A stretch of DNA of 64,000 nucleotides. It comes from Paractinoplanes maris. GTDB taxonomy: Bacteria; Actinomycetota; Actinomycetes; Mycobacteriales; Micromonosporaceae. This document shows, one piece after another, positions 61,367 through 64,000 of the stretch; position 1 is the first letter of the stretch, and every line of letters starts with the position of its first letter. The translations under genes were made by a program, and so were the position numbers. The stretch spans positions 496,001-560,000 of the forward strand of contig NZ_JALPVL010000004.1 in NCBI RefSeq assembly GCF_023544465.1, read 5' to 3'. The notes beneath the pieces are model-generated. The model made no database searches. It had not been told where the DNA came from and was given only the letters and a program-made list of their open reading frames with translations.

Positions 61367-61855
61367 TCAGCGGCCGGCGGGAGTGCGCGGTGCCACGGGC
61401 GTGGCGACGACGAACGAGCTGTGCGTCTGGCCGTACTGCAGGAACTGGTCGAGGACCGGTTCGAGGTCTTCGATGGCCGCCACGTGGACCTTGATCAGGA
61501 AGCAGTCCTCGCCCGAGATGCGGTGGCATTCGCTGACCTGCGGGATGCGGGCCGCGAGATCCGCGATCCGTCCCAGCTGGCCGGGGCCGGGCCGGACCCG
61601 CACCCAGGCGGCGACCGGCAGGCCGATCGCGGCCGGATCGACGTCCAGGCGGTAGCCGCGGATGACGCCGGTCTCCTCGAGCCGCGAGAGCCGCTCCCGG
61701 ACGGCCGGGGCGGACATGCCGATCCGGCGCGCCAGCTCGGCCGCGGTGGCCCGCGGGTCGGCGTCGAGGAGGTCGAGCAGCCGCACATTTGTCTCGTCCA
61801 GCAGCGGCTTTCCCGGAAGAAAGCCGTTTCCGCCGTCGCTTTTCTGCATCGCCAT
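61367..61855 (-). CDS. Lrp/AsnC-family transcriptional regulator
   Basis: A 162-residue regulator. The helix-turn-helix is LDLLDADPRATAAELARRIG with MSAPAVRERLSRLEETGVI. The C-terminal RAM-type domain has VAAWVRVRPGPGQL and HRISGEDCFLIKVHV. Several in-frame starts exist (61921, 61885, 61855, 61849); 61855 is used because it leaves a short leader before the helix-turn-helix. It is divergent from the EamA exporter and, as in other Lrp-exporter pairs, probably controls it in response to an amino acid. Confidence 0.88.
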   Translation of the reverse strand: MAMQKSDGGNGFLPGKPLLDETNVRLLDLLDADPRATAAELARRIGMSAPAVRERLSRLEETGVIRGYRLDVDPAAIGLPVAAWVRVRPGPGQLGRIADLAARIPQVSECHRISGEDCFLIKVHVAAIEDLEPVLDQFLQYGQTHSSFVVATPVAPRTPAGR

Positions 61856-61919
61856 CTCGGGGCGCCTTCGCCTTCGATCATTCATGGCTTCGGGTCGATC
61901 GTTTTTCGAGAATAGACGC

Positions 61920-62807
61920 ATGAGAGTGCAGCGAGTACCGCCGCACGTTTACTTCGTGGTCAGCGCGGTCTTCCACTATCTGGGGCCGGCGCTGGCGGTC
62001 CTGGTCTTCGCGCGCATCGGTGTGCTCGGGGTGGCCTGGCTGCGGATCGCGACCGCTGCCGTGGTGTTCGCGGTGTGGCGCCGGCCGTGGCGGCTGTGGG
62101 CGCGACTGGATCGTTCCACCCGGTGGCTGCTGATCGGGTGGGCGGCGGTGCTCGCGGTCATGAACAGCGTGTTCTACCTGGCGGTCGATCGGCTCCCGCT
62201 GGGCACCGTGGCGGCCATCGAGTTCCTGCCGGTGATCGCGCTGGCCGCCTTCGCCGCCCGGACCCGGCGCAACGCGGTCGCCCTGGTCGGCGCGGTCGCC
62301 GGGGTCTATCTGCTGACCGACGTCCGGCTGGTGGCCGAACCGCTCGGCATCGTCTTCGCCGGCGCCAACGCCGTGCTGTTCGCGCTCTACATCGTGCTGG
62401 GCCACCGGGTGGCCCGCGGCGGGCAGGTGCCGGGCATCGACGGGCTGGCCCTGTCGATGCTGATCGCCACCGTCATCGCCCTGCCCATCGGCATCGGGCA
62501 GGCGGTGCCCGCCTTCGGCGACCCGGTCGCGCTGGCCGCGGCGGCCGGCGTGGGCATCTGCTCCTCGGTCATCCCGTACGTCAGTGACCAGCTCGCCATG
62601 GCCCGGCTGTCCCGGGCCACCTACGCCCTGATGGTGTCGCTGCTGCCGGCCACCGCCACGGTCGTCGGCGTCCTCGTTCTCACCCAGATCCCGAGCCTCG
62701 CCGAAGTGGCCGGCGTCGTGCTGGTCGTGGCCGGCGTGGCCCTGCACGAGGAACGGCCGCCCTCCCCCGTCAGCGACGAGGAAGGGCGGCCGGCTCGGTC
62801 GGGTTAG
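61920..62807 (+). CDS. EamA/DMT-superfamily exporter (RhtA-like)
   Basis: A 295-residue membrane protein with ten predicted helices. Two EamA repeats are visible: LGPALAVLVFARIGVLGVAW to AVAGVYLLTD, and GIVFAGANAVLFALYIVLG to LVVAGVALHEE. VDRLPLGTVAAIEFLPVIAL fits the RhtA branch, which exports threonine, homoserine or related amino acids. The ATG at 61920 is the first good start after the divergent regulator. Its TAG stop overlaps the convergent TAA of the next gene. Confidence 0.88.
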   Translation: MRVQRVPPHVYFVVSAVFHYLGPALAVLVFARIGVLGVAWLRIATAAVVFAVWRRPWRLWARLDRSTRWLLIGWAAVLAVMNSVFYLAVDRLPLGTVAAIEFLPVIALAAFAARTRRNAVALVGAVAGVYLLTDVRLVAEPLGIVFAGANAVLFALYIVLGHRVARGGQVPGIDGLALSMLIATVIALPIGIGQAVPAFGDPVALAAAAGVGICSSVIPYVSDQLAMARLSRATYALMVSLLPATATVVGVLVLTQIPSLAEVAGVVLVVAGVALHEERPPSPVSDEEGRPARSG

Positions 62808-64000
62808 GCGGGCTCGATCCAGATGTTGCGGTAACGCACGTTGGCGCCGGGGTCGCCGTGGTCCTGGAAGCGGATCGGCAGCGTGGCGGCGCTCTCGGCG
62901 GCGCCGTTGCCGGTGGGGCCGTCGATGGTGATGTTGTTGTGGACGGTCACGCCGTTCCAGACCACGGTGACCCGGGCCTGCTCGGTCTTGGTGGAGCCGT
63001 TCCAGCGGGCGGCGCGGAAGGTGACGTCATAGGTCTGCCACGTCTCCGGTGCGGTGCCGGCGTTGGTGGTCGCCGCTCGCTTCTGATAGATGGCGGCCGA
63101 GTCGTCGTTGGCCAGGACCGCCTTGCCGTACGTGTCGAGGACCTGAAGCTCGTAGCGGTCCTGCAGATAGATGCCGCTGTTGGCCCGTTGCTGACCGGTC
63201 ACGTCGGCCGGCAGGTTGGGCAGCCAGAACTCGGCGTGCAGCTTGAAATCGCCGTACGTCTGCTTGGTCCGGATGTCCCCGCCGAGCACCTCGGCCGAGC
63301 CGCCGGAGACCGGCCACGTCACCGCGCTGCCGTCGGCGTTCTGGAAGGCACCCAGGCCGCCGCCGTCGAAGAGCGTGACCCGGCTCGGACCGTTGTGGGT
63401 CCAGCGCTGCTGAGCCACGTCGGCCCACTCCCAGATCTGGATCTGCGTGCCGTCGGCGCTCGCCCCGCCGGCCACGTCCAGCACCTTGCCCGACTGCGGG
63501 TTGAGCAGCGAGCCGTTGGCCTGGGCGGTCCACACCTGGGCGGTGCTGTTGTTGCAGGTGTAGAGCTGCACCTTGGTGCCGTTGGCGGTGCCGGCGTTGT
63601 CGATGTCCAGGCACTTGCCGAGCGCCCGCAGCGTGTCACCCTCCCGCGTCCAGCTCTGCGCCGACGTGTTGTTGCAGGTGTGCAACTGCACCTTGGCGCC
63701 GTTGGCCGAGCTCGCGTTGTCCACGTCGAGGCACTTGCCACCGATCCCGGTGATGGTGCCGGTGCGTGACCCGGTGGCCGCGCCGGTGGTGCCGATGGTG
63801 AGGCTGTCGAGGTTGACGTGGCCGACGTCGCCGGTGTCGACCCGGTAGGCGATGGTGTTGCCGCCCGCCCGCAGGGTCGCGGTGTCGGTCAGGGTGGCCC
63901 AGGTGTCCCAGTTGCCGGTGTCGGCCAGGCTGACCTGTTTCACCTTGGTGCCGTTGACATAGAGGCTGATCGTCTTGGCCCCGGCCGACGGGTTCGGGCC
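62804..64000 (-). CDS. Secreted CBM/ricin-type lectin/DUF1080 protein (5' part cut by window edge)
   Basis: The frame is open to base 64000, so the N-terminus and signal peptide are missing; 398 residues are present. In order there is the end of a CBM6/35-like module (GNTIAYRVDTGDVGHVNLDS), a ricin-B-type beta-trefoil with three repeats (GKCLDVDNASSANGAKVQLH, GKCLDIDNAGTANGTKVQLY, QIWEWADVAQQRW), and a DUF1080 (3-keto-disaccharide hydrolase) domain to the C-terminus (HAEFWLPNLPAD, SGIYLQDRYELQVLDTYG, IRFQDHGDPG, YRNIWIEP). It likely cleaves or binds extracellular oxidised sugars and is a functional relative of the ThuA/DUF1080 protein at 21.7 kb. Confidence 0.88.
   Translation of the reverse strand, partial: GPNPSAGAKTISLYVNGTKVKQVSLADTGNWDTWATLTDTATLRAGGNTIAYRVDTGDVGHVNLDSLTIGTTGAATGSRTGTITGIGGKCLDVDNASSANGAKVQLHTCNNTSAQSWTREGDTLRALGKCLDIDNAGTANGTKVQLYTCNNSTAQVWTAQANGSLLNPQSGKVLDVAGGASADGTQIQIWEWADVAQQRWTHNGPSRVTLFDGGGLGAFQNADGSAVTWPVSGGSAEVLGGDIRTKQTYGDFKLHAEFWLPNLPADVTGQQRANSGIYLQDRYELQVLDTYGKAVLANDDSAAIYQKRAATTNAGTAPETWQTYDVTFRAARWNGSTKTEQARVTVVWNGVTVHNNITIDGPTGNGAAESAATLPIRFQDHGDPGANVRYRNIWIEPA

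Overview
The window reads as a chromosomal segment of a very high-GC actinomycete. Codon third positions are almost all G or C, GTG and TTG starts are common, and neighbouring genes are packed with 1-20 bp overlaps. The mix of families (many SpoIIE-type phosphatases, MmyB-type XRE regulators, EACC1/caspase genes, ricin/CBM secreted enzymes) is what I would expect from a developmentally complex genus, perhaps a Micromonosporaceae member such as Actinoplanes. That placement is inference; there is no rRNA or tRNA here to confirm it. No insertion sequence, integrase, phage block or CRISPR array was seen.

Layout. 1-7.4 kb is regulatory and signalling: a partial GNAT acetyltransferase, a SigB/SigF-type sigma factor flanked by two PAS-SpoIIE phosphatases, a GntR/DUF1648 pair, a small membrane protein, and a NarL-type two-component system. 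7.5-13.1 kb holds a membrane GGDEF-EAL protein, a divergent SDR/XRE pair and a CopC-fused metal-binding membrane protein. 13.1-21.7 kb is a tightly overlapped nine-gene minus-strand operon that I recognise as an Ebo-type cluster. It has EboA, EboB, EboC, EboE and EboF relatives, a myo-inositol-phosphate-synthase-like enzyme where EboD would be expected, a second TIM barrel, a polyprenyl diphosphate synthase and an alpha/beta hydrolase. 21.7-29 kb has two large secreted sugar-active proteins (ThuA/DUF1080 and a sorbosone-type dehydrogenase) that share nearly the same C-terminal discoidin module, preceded by an OmpR-type two-component system.

29-42.8 kb is mixed: an AsnB-type amidotransferase, a DyP peroxidase, a 1348-residue double-cyclase/ATPase regulator, an unknown 199-residue protein, an XRE/NB-ARC/TPR regulator, a GAF-SpoIIE phosphatase, and an FAD monooxygenase with its MarR regulator and visible operators. 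42.9-47.3 kb is a compact three-gene cassette: EACC1-like adaptor, caspase-TPR protease, and a large GAP1-like/ClpB-type AAA protein whose ATPase motifs look altered. I judge it to be an NTP-dependent conflict (immunity or self-killing) system. 47.3-64 kb carries a YafY regulator, a RidA-family protein, an epoxide hydrolase, a UvrA-like/aminoglycoside-phosphotransferase-like pair, an animal-type haem peroxidase, an FAD monooxygenase/TetR pair with two perfect tandem operators, several small unknown genes, a second XRE/SDR divergent pair, an Lrp regulator with an EamA exporter, and the 3' part of a secreted CBM/ricin/DUF1080 protein.

The two most interesting units are the Ebo-type operon, which could make and handle a prenylated cyclitol-like metabolite, and the EACC1-caspase-GAP1/AAA cassette. 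All functional calls are by reading the sequence; no database search was run.
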